Part shown: piece after piece, positions 53,829 to 62,235 of the stretch | Numbering within the stretch: the first letter of the stretch is position 1 | Layout: each line of letters opens with the position of its first letter | Source: Pseudomonas brassicae | GTDB taxonomy: Bacteria > Pseudomonadota > Gammaproteobacteria > Pseudomonadales > Pseudomonadaceae | Direction of reading: 5' to 3' | DNA length: 64,000 bases | NCBI RefSeq assembly: GCF_010671725.1 | Contig: NZ_JAAHBU010000011.1 | Coordinates: 1 to 64,000, forward strand | The notes under the pieces: generated by a model | What the model was told of the DNA's origin: nothing | Database searches by the model: none | Seen by the model: the letters and a program-made list of their open reading frames with translations, nothing else | Program-made: the position numbers and the translations under genes

Positions 53829-54709
53829 TTGGAATTTCTCAACGACATGGCGCTGTTTGTCGAGGTGGTGAAGGCGCGCAGTTTTACCCGTGCCGCAGAA
53901 ACACTGGGGATACCCAACTCGACTTTGTCACGGCGCATTAGTGAGCTGGAGAAAGGGATTGGCTTGCGACTTCTGCACCGCACGACACGCAAGATCGAGC
54001 CGACTGAAGCGGGTCAGCTGTATTTTGAGCGCTGCAAACGGATCGTCGATGAAGCTCGTCTGGCCCATGAGCAGTTGGGGGAAATGCTGGCCCGGCCCAG
54101 CGGTTTACTTCGCGCGTCACTGCCAGTGGACTTCGCCACTGTCTACCTGGCGCCGCTGATTGCAGCGTTTGCCCAGCGCTATCCCGGTATCAGTTTCGAA
54201 TTCGATCTCAGTCCGCGCCAGGTTGATCTGGTCAGTGACCCAGTGGATGTGGTGATTCGCATGGGAGAGCCGCGAGCTCGAATCTGATCGCTCGCAAACT
54301 TGCGAGTTTGGGCCGCGGATTGTATGCCTCGCCGCGATACCTGGAGGTGTCCGGCGAGCCTAGGCATCCAGCCGATCTGGTCAACCATGAATGCCTGCGA
54401 ATGCGTGGCGCAGGTGCTGACCGTTGGACGCTGTCTCGCGCCTCTGAGAATGTGGATATCGATGTGGGAGGGCGGTTTGAACTCAACAGCGTAGGCATGC
54501 TCAGGCGTCTGGCATCGTTGGATCTGGGCATTGCGATGCTGCCTGAAGGCATCGTGGCGCAGGACCTTGCACAAGGAAAACTTCGCAAGGTCTTGCCGCA
54601 GTGGCAGGCATCGCCGGTGTCGGTTTACGCGCTCACTGAAACGCGTCTGTTGCCAGCGAAAACCCAGAGGTTTATTGAGTTTCTGCGGGACGCACTAGAA
54701 AGTGCGTAG
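53829..54709 (+). CDS. LysR-family transcriptional regulator, frameshifted
   Basis: About 293 residues. TTG at 53829 (MEFLNDMALFVEVVKARSFT) is the family-consistent start; ATG 53847 is possible. The HTH is RAAETLGIPNSTLSRRISEL EKGIGLRLLHRTTRK. After VVIRMGEPR the frame stops near 54285 and resumes as NLIARKLASLGRGLYASPRY LEVSGEPRHPADL in another frame to 54709. One missing base in gcgagctcg explains it. Divergent from the ene-reductase operon, which it most likely controls. Confidence 0.82.
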
Positions 54710-54780
54710 TGCCAGGGGCGAATGACCGCTTCTGCGCTGCGCCGCTCAGTCAACGTGCCACACCCCCAGCCACTGTATTT

Positions 54781-54799
54781 GATAATTATTCGTAGTAAC
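54781..54799 (+). promoter_or_regulatory. Possible Fur box before the two-component genes
   Basis: gataattattcgtagtaac matches the Fur consensus in its left half exactly (GATAAT) and at about 12 of 19 positions overall. It lies 39 bases upstream of the response regulator start. Confidence 0.4.
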
Positions 54800-54837
54800 A
54801 TCGCCGATTCGAACACTCTCCCCCGAGCGCTTATCCG

Positions 54838-55565
54838 ATGCCCCACACCCCGCCGGCACCGCGCATCCTCATCGTCGACGACCACCGCAAGATCCGCGAG
54901 CCCCTGGCCATCTACCTGCGCCGCCACACCTTCGAGGTGCGCACCGCCGAAGACGCCGCCGGCATGTGGGCCCTGCTCAAGCAGCAAGCGTTCGACATCA
55001 TCGTGCTCGACGTACTGCTGCCCGACGGCGACGGCTTGACCTGTGCCACCAACTGCACCGGCGTCACAACACTCCAGTCATCCTGCTGACCGCCCGTGAC
55101 ACTACCGCCGACCGCATCCGTGGCCTGGACCTGGGCGCCGACGACTACGTGACCAAGCCGTTCGAACCGCGTGAACTGGTGGCCCGAATCAACAGCGTGC
55201 TGCGCCGCCACGGGGCCCGCCCTGCTGCACTGCCAACAACCGCCGCCACCCGCGAGTACCACTTCGCCGGTTGGCACTTCAGCGCCAGCACCGCCCTGCT
55301 CACCCGCGAAGGCACCGCACCGATCCAGCTCAGCACGGTCGAGAGCAAACTGCTGCAAGTGCTGCTCAACCACCCCAACACCCTGCTGCCCCGTGAACGC
55401 CTGATCGACCTCACGGCCGCCGACGCCGATGTCAGCGACCGCGCCATCGACCGCCAGGTCAGCCGCCTGCGCCGCAAGCTGGCCCATGACCCCAAGGCAC
55501 CCGAGTTGCTGCGCACCATCTGGGGCGGCGGCTACATGCTCGCCACTGACGTCACACCGGTATGA
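54838..55565 (+). CDS. OmpR-family response regulator, frameshifted
   Basis: About 242 residues. The receiver reads ILIVDDHRKIREPLAIYLRR with phospho-acceptor D58 in FDIIVLDVLLPDGDG. The frame breaks near 55042; one C in acctg (ccctg) restores LTLCHQLHRRHNTPVILLTA. The rest (RDTTADRIRGLDLGADDYVT KPFEPRELVARINSVLRR and the winged helix LTREGTAPIQLSTVESKLLQ ... DRQVSRLRRKLAHDP) is intact. Its stop overlaps the kinase start (ATGA). It probably activates the neighbouring TonB receptor genes, as PfeR or PirR do in Pseudomonas. Confidence 0.85.
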
Positions 55566-56915
55566 AGCGCCTGCCCTGGCCACGCCGCATGGCGCACCAG
55601 CTCGGCCTGCTACTGTTGCTGGCGCTGCTGACTTCCAACGCCATCGCCATGCTGTTCCTGCAGCGCACCGGCAGCCTGATCCATCCGCTGTCGCGCAGCT
55701 ACAGCCTCGAACGCCTGGTAAACGCACACCACGCCGCACTGGACCTCAGCGCCGCCGAAAGCGAACACTTTCTCAGCGCCATGAGCAGCGACGAAACGCG
55801 TTTCTGGACAGCCGCCAAGGCGGATGTAGAACCCTTCGCCCTGCGCCCCGAAGAGCAACGCCTGGCCACTGCCCTGCGCCAGCGCCTACAACTGCCCGCC
55901 GAGGTGCCCATCGGCATGCAACTGGAGCGCATCGGCGCGCCGACGCCCGCGCCCATGTGTTCAGCCCTGCCGGCTGGGCACCCCTGCGCCTGCGCACCAG
56001 CATCGCGCTGCCCGGTGGTGAATACCTGAATGCTTTGCAACACCCCTCCGGCGCCTACGAATGGGGCCGCGTGCTGGCCTACAGCGTGCCGGTGAGCACG
56101 GTGCCGGTGCTGTTGATCGTGCTGTTTTTCATCGGCCGCGTGGTACGCCCGATCAAGACCCTGGCCCAGGCCACCGAGCGTGTCAGCCGTGGCGAATGGA
56201 TCGCGCCGCTGCCGCTGGCGGGCCCCCAGGAAGCCCGTGAGCTGACCCACGCCTTCAACACCATGCAGGCCAATATCGCCCGCCATGTCGAGGGGCGCAC
56301 GCGCATGCTCGCCGCCGTCAGCCACGACCTGAACACGCCGATCACCGAGCTGCGCCTGCAAGTGGAACTGCTCGAACCAGGCCCCACCCGCGACGACATG
56401 CTCGAAAGCCTCGGCGAGCTGAATGCGATGGTGCGCGAGACGCTGGCCTTCGTACGTGGTGATGCGCAGCAGGAAGCAACCCAGACCCTTTCACTCAACA
56501 CCCTGCTCGATGACCTGGCCCGCCGCTACCGCTTGATGGGCCAGCCCGTGGCCTGGCGCGGTGCGCCAGACATGCTGCTTGGCTGCCGCCCGCTGGCCCT
56601 CAAGCGCGCCCTTACCAACCTGATCGACAACGCCCTGCACCACGCCGGTGATGCCACCCTGAGCCTGCAGGCAGACGCCGCCGGATGATCCGCCTGGAGA
56701 TTCTCGACCACGGCCAGGGCGTACCCGAGGCCTGGCTGGACAAAGTGTTCGAGCCGTTCGTGCAGCTGACCCGCAGCGGTGACGGGCTGGGGCTGGGCCT
56801 GGCGATTGCACGGGCATGCATCCAGGCCCACGGCGGCGAACTGCTGCTGCAAAACCGCCCACCGGCCGGCCTGTGCGCGGTGGTGCGGTTGCCCGCTGCC
56901 GTGCCTAGAAGTTGA
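55562..56915 (+). CDS. Membrane sensor histidine kinase, two frameshifts
   Basis: About 450 residues. First helix LGLLLLLALLTSNAIAMLFL, periplasmic sensor part of about 140 residues, second helix LAYSVPVSTVPVLLIVLFFI, HAMP (GRVVRPIKTLAQATERVSRG), HisKA with the phosphorylated His in LAAVSHDLNTPITELRLQVE, N box LTNLIDNALHHAG and G boxes DHGQGVPEAWLDKVFEPFVQ, GDGLGLGLAIARACIQAHGG. The frame breaks near 55945 (a base missing at gcgccgacg) and near 56685 (ggatgatc, probably gggatgatc). Partner of the response regulator at 54838. The 3' end overlaps that of the convergent receptor by 11 bases. Confidence 0.83.
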
Positions 56916-58878
56916 GCGTTGCGCCCATCCACAACGTACGACCGTAGTTCACCGTGCCGTAGGTTTCATCGTCCAGGCGCTTGTCGGTGAGGTTGTTGAG
57001 CGAGGCATTGAGGGTCAGCGATTCGGTGAGGTCGTACGAACCGCCGATATCTGCGGTGGTGTAGCCCGGCGCCGGCTTTTCGTCGGTCACGGTGTTGCCG
57101 GTTTCTTCGCCGTAGTAGCTCAGCGACGCCCACGCCTGGGCACGCTCGTTGATCGCCCATTCGCTGCGTACGTTGGCCTTCTGCTCTGGCGTCAGTGCCA
57201 GCGGTGCACCGGCATTGGCGCCGCTCTTCTGCTCGGAGTCGGTGTAGGTGTAGTTGGCCTTGAGCAGTACGCTCGGGCTGATGTCCCATTGGCCATTGAG
57301 CTCCACGCCCTTGATCACCGCCTGGTCGACGTTGACACGGTCCATCACGATGTAACCGTTCCAGAGCGCCTCGGTGGTGACGGTGGAGAGCTTGTCCTTG
57401 AAGTCGTTGTAGAACAGCGTGACGCCGCCCGACAGGTCATTGCGGTTGGACCACAGCGCCGACACCTCATAGTTGGTGCTGGTCTCGGGCTTGAGGTCGG
57501 GGTTGCCGAACATCACGAAGCGGTTGCGGCGCAGGTAGGCGTAGTCCTCCACCACGGCGCGCAGTTCGGGCGCCTTGAAGCCACGGGCCACACCGCCCTT
57601 GAGCGTCCACTGGTCGGTGGCGCGCCACACGCCGTACACACGCGGGCTGGCATGGGTGCCGTACTGCTCGTGGTGGTCCAGGCGCAGGCCGGTGGTGAGG
57701 GCAAAGGTGTCGGTCACCGACCATTCGTTTTCAGCAAACACGGCCTTCTGCACCACCGAGAACTCGTAGTCGACGCGGTCGCCCAAGCCCTGGTTCCAGT
57801 CGGTCAGCTCGCTTTCGTTCCACTGCAGGCCGACGGTGCTGATGTTGTGCGCGGTGGGCACCACCAGCTTGGCGTCGAACACCGTGTTCTTCACCTCGGG
57901 TTTACGCCCGTAGATGTCGGTTTGCGCAGGCGTAGCCTTGCCTTCGCGGCTGGAGGTTTCCTGCGACAGGGCCACGTCGGAGGTCGCCCAGCCCCAGCGC
58001 CCCTGGTGCGACAGCGACCAGTGATCGCGGTTGTTTTGCTGCTCGCGGGTGGCCCAGTTGGCGCTGATGCCGTCGCCGTTCTTCAGGCGCGTGGCGCCGG
58101 CTTCGAGCAGGATGTCGTGGTCGACGGTAGGCGTGAAGGCCAGGCGCGCGGTGAGGTCGCGGTGGTCGGCCTTGCTGAAGCCATTGGTCTGCTCGATATC
58201 GTCATCGGCCTGGCGATCGAGGTAACGGCCCCACACCTGCAAGCCCAACCAGTCTTGCTTGATCGGCCCGCTGAGGTAGAACTGGCTCTGGCGCGCGTTG
58301 CCCTGGTCGCTGTGCTGACGGGCCGAGTAGTCATAGCCGATGGAGCCGCCCCACTCGGGCGAGACCTTGCGCGTGATCACGTTGATCACTCCGCCGATGG
58401 CATCCGAGCCGTACAGCGACGACATCGGCCCGCGCACCACTTCGATACGCTCGATGGCTGCGGCCGGCGGCACGAAGCTCTGCTCGTAACCGCTGTTGCC
58501 GTTGACCCGCGACTCGCGCGCGCTCTGGCGTTTGCCGTCGACCATGATCAGCGTGTAGTCGGCCGGCATGCCACGGATGGAGATGTCGGTCTCGTTGGCG
58601 CCGCCATTGACGGTCACGCCCTCCACATCGCGCACCGCATCGCCCAGGTCGCGGTACGACTTGCGCCGCAGCGCCTCGCCGTCGATCACGCTGATCGAGG
58701 CTGGCGCATCTTCGATACGCTGCTCAAAGCCCGCCGCAGTCACCACCATGTCGTCCAGCACCAACGGCACCGGCGCGGTGGGGGTCTGGGCATGGGCGAC
58801 CACACTGGCGGCGGCACTGGCGATCAGGGCAGCTTTTACCACCCCGGCCAGGGAATGCAAACGATGAGAAGCAAGCAT
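56905..58878 (-). CDS. TonB-dependent receptor (CirA/FepA-like)
   Basis: A 657-residue outer-membrane receptor. The signal peptide ends ASVVAHAQ and the TonB box is DDMVVTA. The plug reads QRIEDAPASISVIDGEALRR ... IERIEVVRGPMSSLYGSDAI and GGVINVITRK, typical of catecholate (enterobactin/dihydroxybenzoyl-serine) receptors of the Cir/FepA group. The barrel ends in WMGATLNF. It is convergent with the two-component genes that probably regulate it, as in Pseudomonas Pfe/Pir systems. Substrate type is inferred. Confidence 0.9.
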   Translation of the reverse strand: MLASHRLHSLAGVVKAALIASAAASVVAHAQTPTAPVPLVLDDMVVTAAGFEQRIEDAPASISVIDGEALRRKSYRDLGDAVRDVEGVTVNGGANETDISIRGMPADYTLIMVDGKRQSARESRVNGNSGYEQSFVPPAAAIERIEVVRGPMSSLYGSDAIGGVINVITRKVSPEWGGSIGYDYSARQHSDQGNARQSQFYLSGPIKQDWLGLQVWGRYLDRQADDDIEQTNGFSKADHRDLTARLAFTPTVDHDILLEAGATRLKNGDGISANWATREQQNNRDHWSLSHQGRWGWATSDVALSQETSSREGKATPAQTDIYGRKPEVKNTVFDAKLVVPTAHNISTVGLQWNESELTDWNQGLGDRVDYEFSVVQKAVFAENEWSVTDTFALTTGLRLDHHEQYGTHASPRVYGVWRATDQWTLKGGVARGFKAPELRAVVEDYAYLRRNRFVMFGNPDLKPETSTNYEVSALWSNRNDLSGGVTLFYNDFKDKLSTVTTEALWNGYIVMDRVNVDQAVIKGVELNGQWDISPSVLLKANYTYTDSEQKSGANAGAPLALTPEQKANVRSEWAINERAQAWASLSYYGEETGNTVTDEKPAPGYTTADIGGSYDLTESLTLNASLNNLTDKRLDDETYGTVNYGRTLWMGATLNF

Positions 58879-58905
58879 GACAGGTTCCTACGGCTCGACT
58901 TAAAA

Positions 58906-58924
58906 GCGAATCGTAATCATCTGC
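58906..58924. promoter_or_regulatory. Possible Fur box of the 58878 receptor
   Basis: gcgaatcgtaatcatctgc holds AATCGTAATCAT, 10 of 12 positions of the Fur core AATGATAATCAT. It lies 28 bases upstream of the receptor start codon. Confidence 0.5.
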
Positions 58925-59013
58925 ACCCCGGAAAATTGGACAAAGTGTGACAGTCTCGGCGCATGCGTAGACCACGCTGCAGGAAAAACCCATGAAAACA
59001 GTAAAAAAATAAA

Positions 59014-59032
59014 TTAAATGATAATGATTAGT
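59014..59032. promoter_or_regulatory. Probable Fur box of the 59107 receptor
   Basis: ttaaatgataatgattagt contains AATGATAATGATT, very near the Fur core, with about 13 of 19 positions agreeing overall. It lies 75 bases upstream of the receptor start. The two receptors are divergent with separate boxes. Confidence 0.65.
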
Positions 59033-59106
59033 AGTAATATTCGCGCGTTTTTGTAGGGCAAATTTACTTTTCCTTGTTTTCAGCCTTTTGAAGGATCGTC
59101 CCGTCG

Positions 59107-61232
59107 ATGCGTCGTACGTTCGTTTCGCTCTGCCTGCTGCACGCTGTGTCTCCCCTGGCCTGGGCCGATCAGTCAACTGCACCCGAGGCCTCATCGGTGG
59201 AGTTGCAGGCCACCAGCATCAACGCCAATGCCGCAGATACCGAGCGCGCCGACGGGCCTGTGCAGGGTTACCGCGCCACCCGTGCGGCCAGCGCCACGCG
59301 CACCGACACCGCGCTGCATGAAACCCCGCAGTCGGTCAGCGTAGTGCCCAAGGACGTGATCGCTGACACCGGCGCCACGCGCCTGCAGGACGCACTGGAC
59401 TACGCCGGGGGCGTGGGCCGCGCCAACAACTTCGGCGGCCAGGGCCTGACCACCTTCACCGTGCGCGGCTTCACCACCGGCGAGTTCTACCGCAACGGCT
59501 TCCCGATCAACCGCGGCTACCCCAACGCACCCGATGCCAACACCATCGAGCGCCTCGAAGTGCTGCGCGGCCCGGCCACCTCGCTGTACGGCCGTGGCGA
59601 CCCCGGCGGTACCTTCAACGTGGTGACCAAGCAGCCGCAGGCCGAAACCAAGGTCACCGTGGGCAGCCAGTTCGATGACCAGGGCATGCACCGCGCCACC
59701 CTCGACGCCACCGGCGCACTCAACCAGGACGGCACCCTGGCCTACCGCCTGAACCTGCTGGGCGAGGCGGCGAGAGCTTTCGTGACGATGTGGAAACCGA
59801 GCGCTACGACGTGGCCCCGGTGCTGAGCTGGCAGGTCAACGACAGCACGCGCATCACCTTCGAAGGTGACTACATGCGCAACAACCACCCGCTCGACCGT
59901 GGCCTGACCCGCCTTCTGCCCAACCAGCGCGCCAACGCCTCACGTGACACCAACGTCTGGGAAAAGGGCCTGGACAACACGCTGCACAACGACAACAACA
60001 TGACCCAGGTGCGCTTCGAGCACCTGCTCAACGACAACTGGACCCTGGGCGGCGGCGTGCAGTTGCTGGATGGCCAACTGGCCGGCAACGCCGTGGAAGC
60101 CAACGGCCTGCGCGCCGATGGGCGCACCCTGGACCGCAACTTCAACTACCGCAAGCTGGAGTGGAGCGACCGCGATGTGCAGCTCAACCTCACCGGCCAC
60201 TTCGACACTGCAGGGTTTGCCCACACGCTGCTGACCGGCGTGGAATACGAAGACTACGACTACCAGTCGATCATCCGTCGCTCGTCCGCCGCCTACCCGA
60301 TCGACCTGTTCAACCCGGTGCTCGGCCAGCCGCGCCCGGCGCTGGACCGCACCACCACCCACGACAAGGAGAACCTCAAGACCTGGGCCTTCTTCGTGCA
60401 GGACCAGGTGGCCCTGACCGAACGCCTCAAGGCCTTGGCCGGTGTGCGTTTCGAGCGTTTCGAGCATGACTACGAAGACTACCTGAGCACCACCCGCGAC
60501 TTCACCAAGGACCAGAACGCCGTCACCCCGCGCTTCGGCCTGCTCTACGAGCTGACCGACACCGTGGCGGTGTACGCCAACACCGCGCGCTCGTTCAAGC
60601 CCAACAGCGGTGCCAGCCGCGAAGGCGGCGGGTTCGATCCGGAGAAAGGCAAGTCGTACGAGCTGGGTGTGAAGTGGGAAGCGCTGGACCGCCAGCTGAG
60701 CGTGGACGCCGCGATCTACCACACCGTCAAGCAGAACGTGCTGACCGTCGACCCGGTCGACCCAGTATTCAGCGTGGCAGCCGGTGAAGTGCGCAGCCGC
60801 GGCCTGGACCTGAACATCGCCGGCAACCTGACCCCCGAATGGCGTGTGCTGGGTGGCTACGCCTACGTGGATGCCGAAGTGACCAAGGACAACACCCTGG
60901 AAGACGGTACGCGCCTGGCCAACATCCCGCGCAACACCTTCAGCCTGCTCAACACCTACGAGTTCCAGGACGGCATCGCCAAGGGCCTGGGGCTGGGCAT
61001 GGGCGTGAAGTACGTGGATGACCGCGCCGGTCGCACCCTCGCCACCACCTACACCATGCAACGCTACAGCGTGGTCGACCTGCTGAGCTTCTACCAGCTC
61101 AACGAACACGTACGCCTGAACCTGGACGTGAAGAACGTGTTCAACAAAGGCTACGACGAAGGCGCGTTCAACACCTATGTGTACCCGGGCGCGCCGCGCA
61201 CGGTGCAGGCAGGCGTTGCTTACACCTTCTGA
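59107..61232 (+). CDS. TonB-dependent siderophore receptor, frameshifted
   Basis: About 708 residues without an STN domain. ATG 59107, signal peptide FVSLCLLHAVSPLAWA. The plug reads TPQSVSVVPKDVIADTGATR ... ERLEVLRGPATSLYGRGDPG GTFNVVTKQP, the style of hydroxamate/FhuA-FiuA-like receptors. The frame breaks near 59775: NLLGEA continues as ESFRDDVETERYDVAPVLSW in another frame; one G in gcggcg (gcgggc) restores it. The barrel ends in VQAGVAYTF. Divergent from the CirA-like receptor with a Fur-like site in front. Confidence 0.87.
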
Positions 61233-61248
61233 TACCCCTGCGTGAAAC

Positions 61249-61273
61249 GGCGGCCCGAGCCCTTCGGGCCGCC
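61249..61273. terminator. Hairpin between convergent genes
   Basis: ggcggcccga / tcgggccgcc, a 10-bp perfect stem with a 5-base loop, lies between the receptor stop and the end of the convergent gene at 61280. No T tract; it can serve both strands. Confidence 0.55.
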
Positions 61274-61279
61274 CTCCCC

Positions 61280-62146
61280 TCAGTAGATATACGCCAGTCG
61301 AAACTGCAGCGAATGGTCGGTCATCGGCCCCGAGCGCACCGCCACATCGCGCCAGTACTGCCCCATCACCTGCCATTGCCTGCCCAGCATCGTGGTCGCC
61401 GACAGCCCGACCGTGCCGTTGTTGTGGCTGGTCTCCAGGGTCTGCCCGTCCAGCGTCTCGCGCGAGCCCCAGTTGTGCCGGTACGACAGCGCCACGGAGG
61501 TGGCCGGGGTGAAGTTGTAGCGCAGGTGGTTGTGCAGTTGCATCAGCGGTTCGCGGTGTGCGCCGGTATCACGCTGCTCCTGGAAGAACTCGGTTTCGGC
61601 GATCACATCCCACGTCCAGCGCTCGTTGAAGCCATGCACGTAGCCCACCTGAAAGTCCGCCGCCCAGCGGTTGTTGCTCAGGGCAAAGCCCTGGTTCTTA
61701 TCGTCGCCGGTGGGCGCGGTGATGAACAGCGACCAGCCCAGGTGGCGGTTGCGCTCCATGTCGGCCAGCGTCCATACGGTGGCGCCGAAGGTGATGTCGC
61801 CGATGCCCTTGTTCTTCTGCCCGGTGGCGCCGATTTCCTGGTGACCATAGGGGATGACGATCTGCGGGTCCCAGATCAGGCCGGTGTTGAAGAACTCGGT
61901 GAAGTGCACCAGACGCAGCACCTCCACGGTCAGGTCCAGGTCAAGGTTGTCGGCGGCGCGCTTGCCGCCGCTGTAGGCGCGGTCGATGCGCGGGTTCTGC
62001 TGGTACAGCAGGGCCAGGTCGGTGCCGGCGGGCAAGGCGGCGTAGTCGCCCGAGTCGGGTTTCACGTCGGCCAGTGCCGGGGTGGCGCACAGTGCCAGGA
62101 TCAGCGAGCACGGCAAGGCGCCGCTTTTGTGCAAAAGCGTTTTCAT
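61280..62146 (-). CDS. Outer-membrane MetA-pathway-like protein
   Basis: A 288-residue exported protein. ATG 62146 (MKTLLHKSGALPCSLILALC) has acaggtg at good spacing; a GTG nine bases earlier opens the longer frame. Signal peptide cleavage is after ATPALA. The mature part is a chain of amphipathic strands with alternating aromatics (TVEVLRLVHFTEFFNTGLIW ... WSLFITAPTGDDKNQGFALS) ending in RLAYIY, matching the Phenol_MetA_deg / transporter-annotated beta-barrel family. It lies 90 bp downstream of the alcohol dehydrogenase on the same strand, with a hairpin between, so it may help take up alcohols. Inference. Confidence 0.75.
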   Translation of the reverse strand: MKTLLHKSGALPCSLILALCATPALADVKPDSGDYAALPAGTDLALLYQQNPRIDRAYSGGKRAADNLDLDLTVEVLRLVHFTEFFNTGLIWDPQIVIPYGHQEIGATGQKNKGIGDITFGATVWTLADMERNRHLGWSLFITAPTGDDKNQGFALSNNRWAADFQVGYVHGFNERWTWDVIAETEFFQEQRDTGAHREPLMQLHNHLRYNFTPATSVALSYRHNWGSRETLDGQTLETSHNNGTVGLSATTMLGRQWQVMGQYWRDVAVRSGPMTDHSLQFRLAYIY

Positions 62147-62195
62147 GGGGTTCACCTGTCTACCGGTTAGTTGTTATTGGAACGGGTTGAGGCTG

Positions 62196-62223
62196 GCCCG
62201 CTCGCACGGGCGTGCGAGCGGGC
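62196..62223 (-). terminator. Strong hairpin after the alcohol dehydrogenase gene
   Basis: gcccgctcgcacg / cgtgcgagcgggc is a perfect 13-bp inverted repeat with only gg between. It lies 12 bases after the stop codon at 62236. There is no T tract, so it is a terminator, a processing site or an mRNA-stabilising stem. Confidence 0.6.
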
Positions 62224-62235
62224 TCTGAGGGTGGA

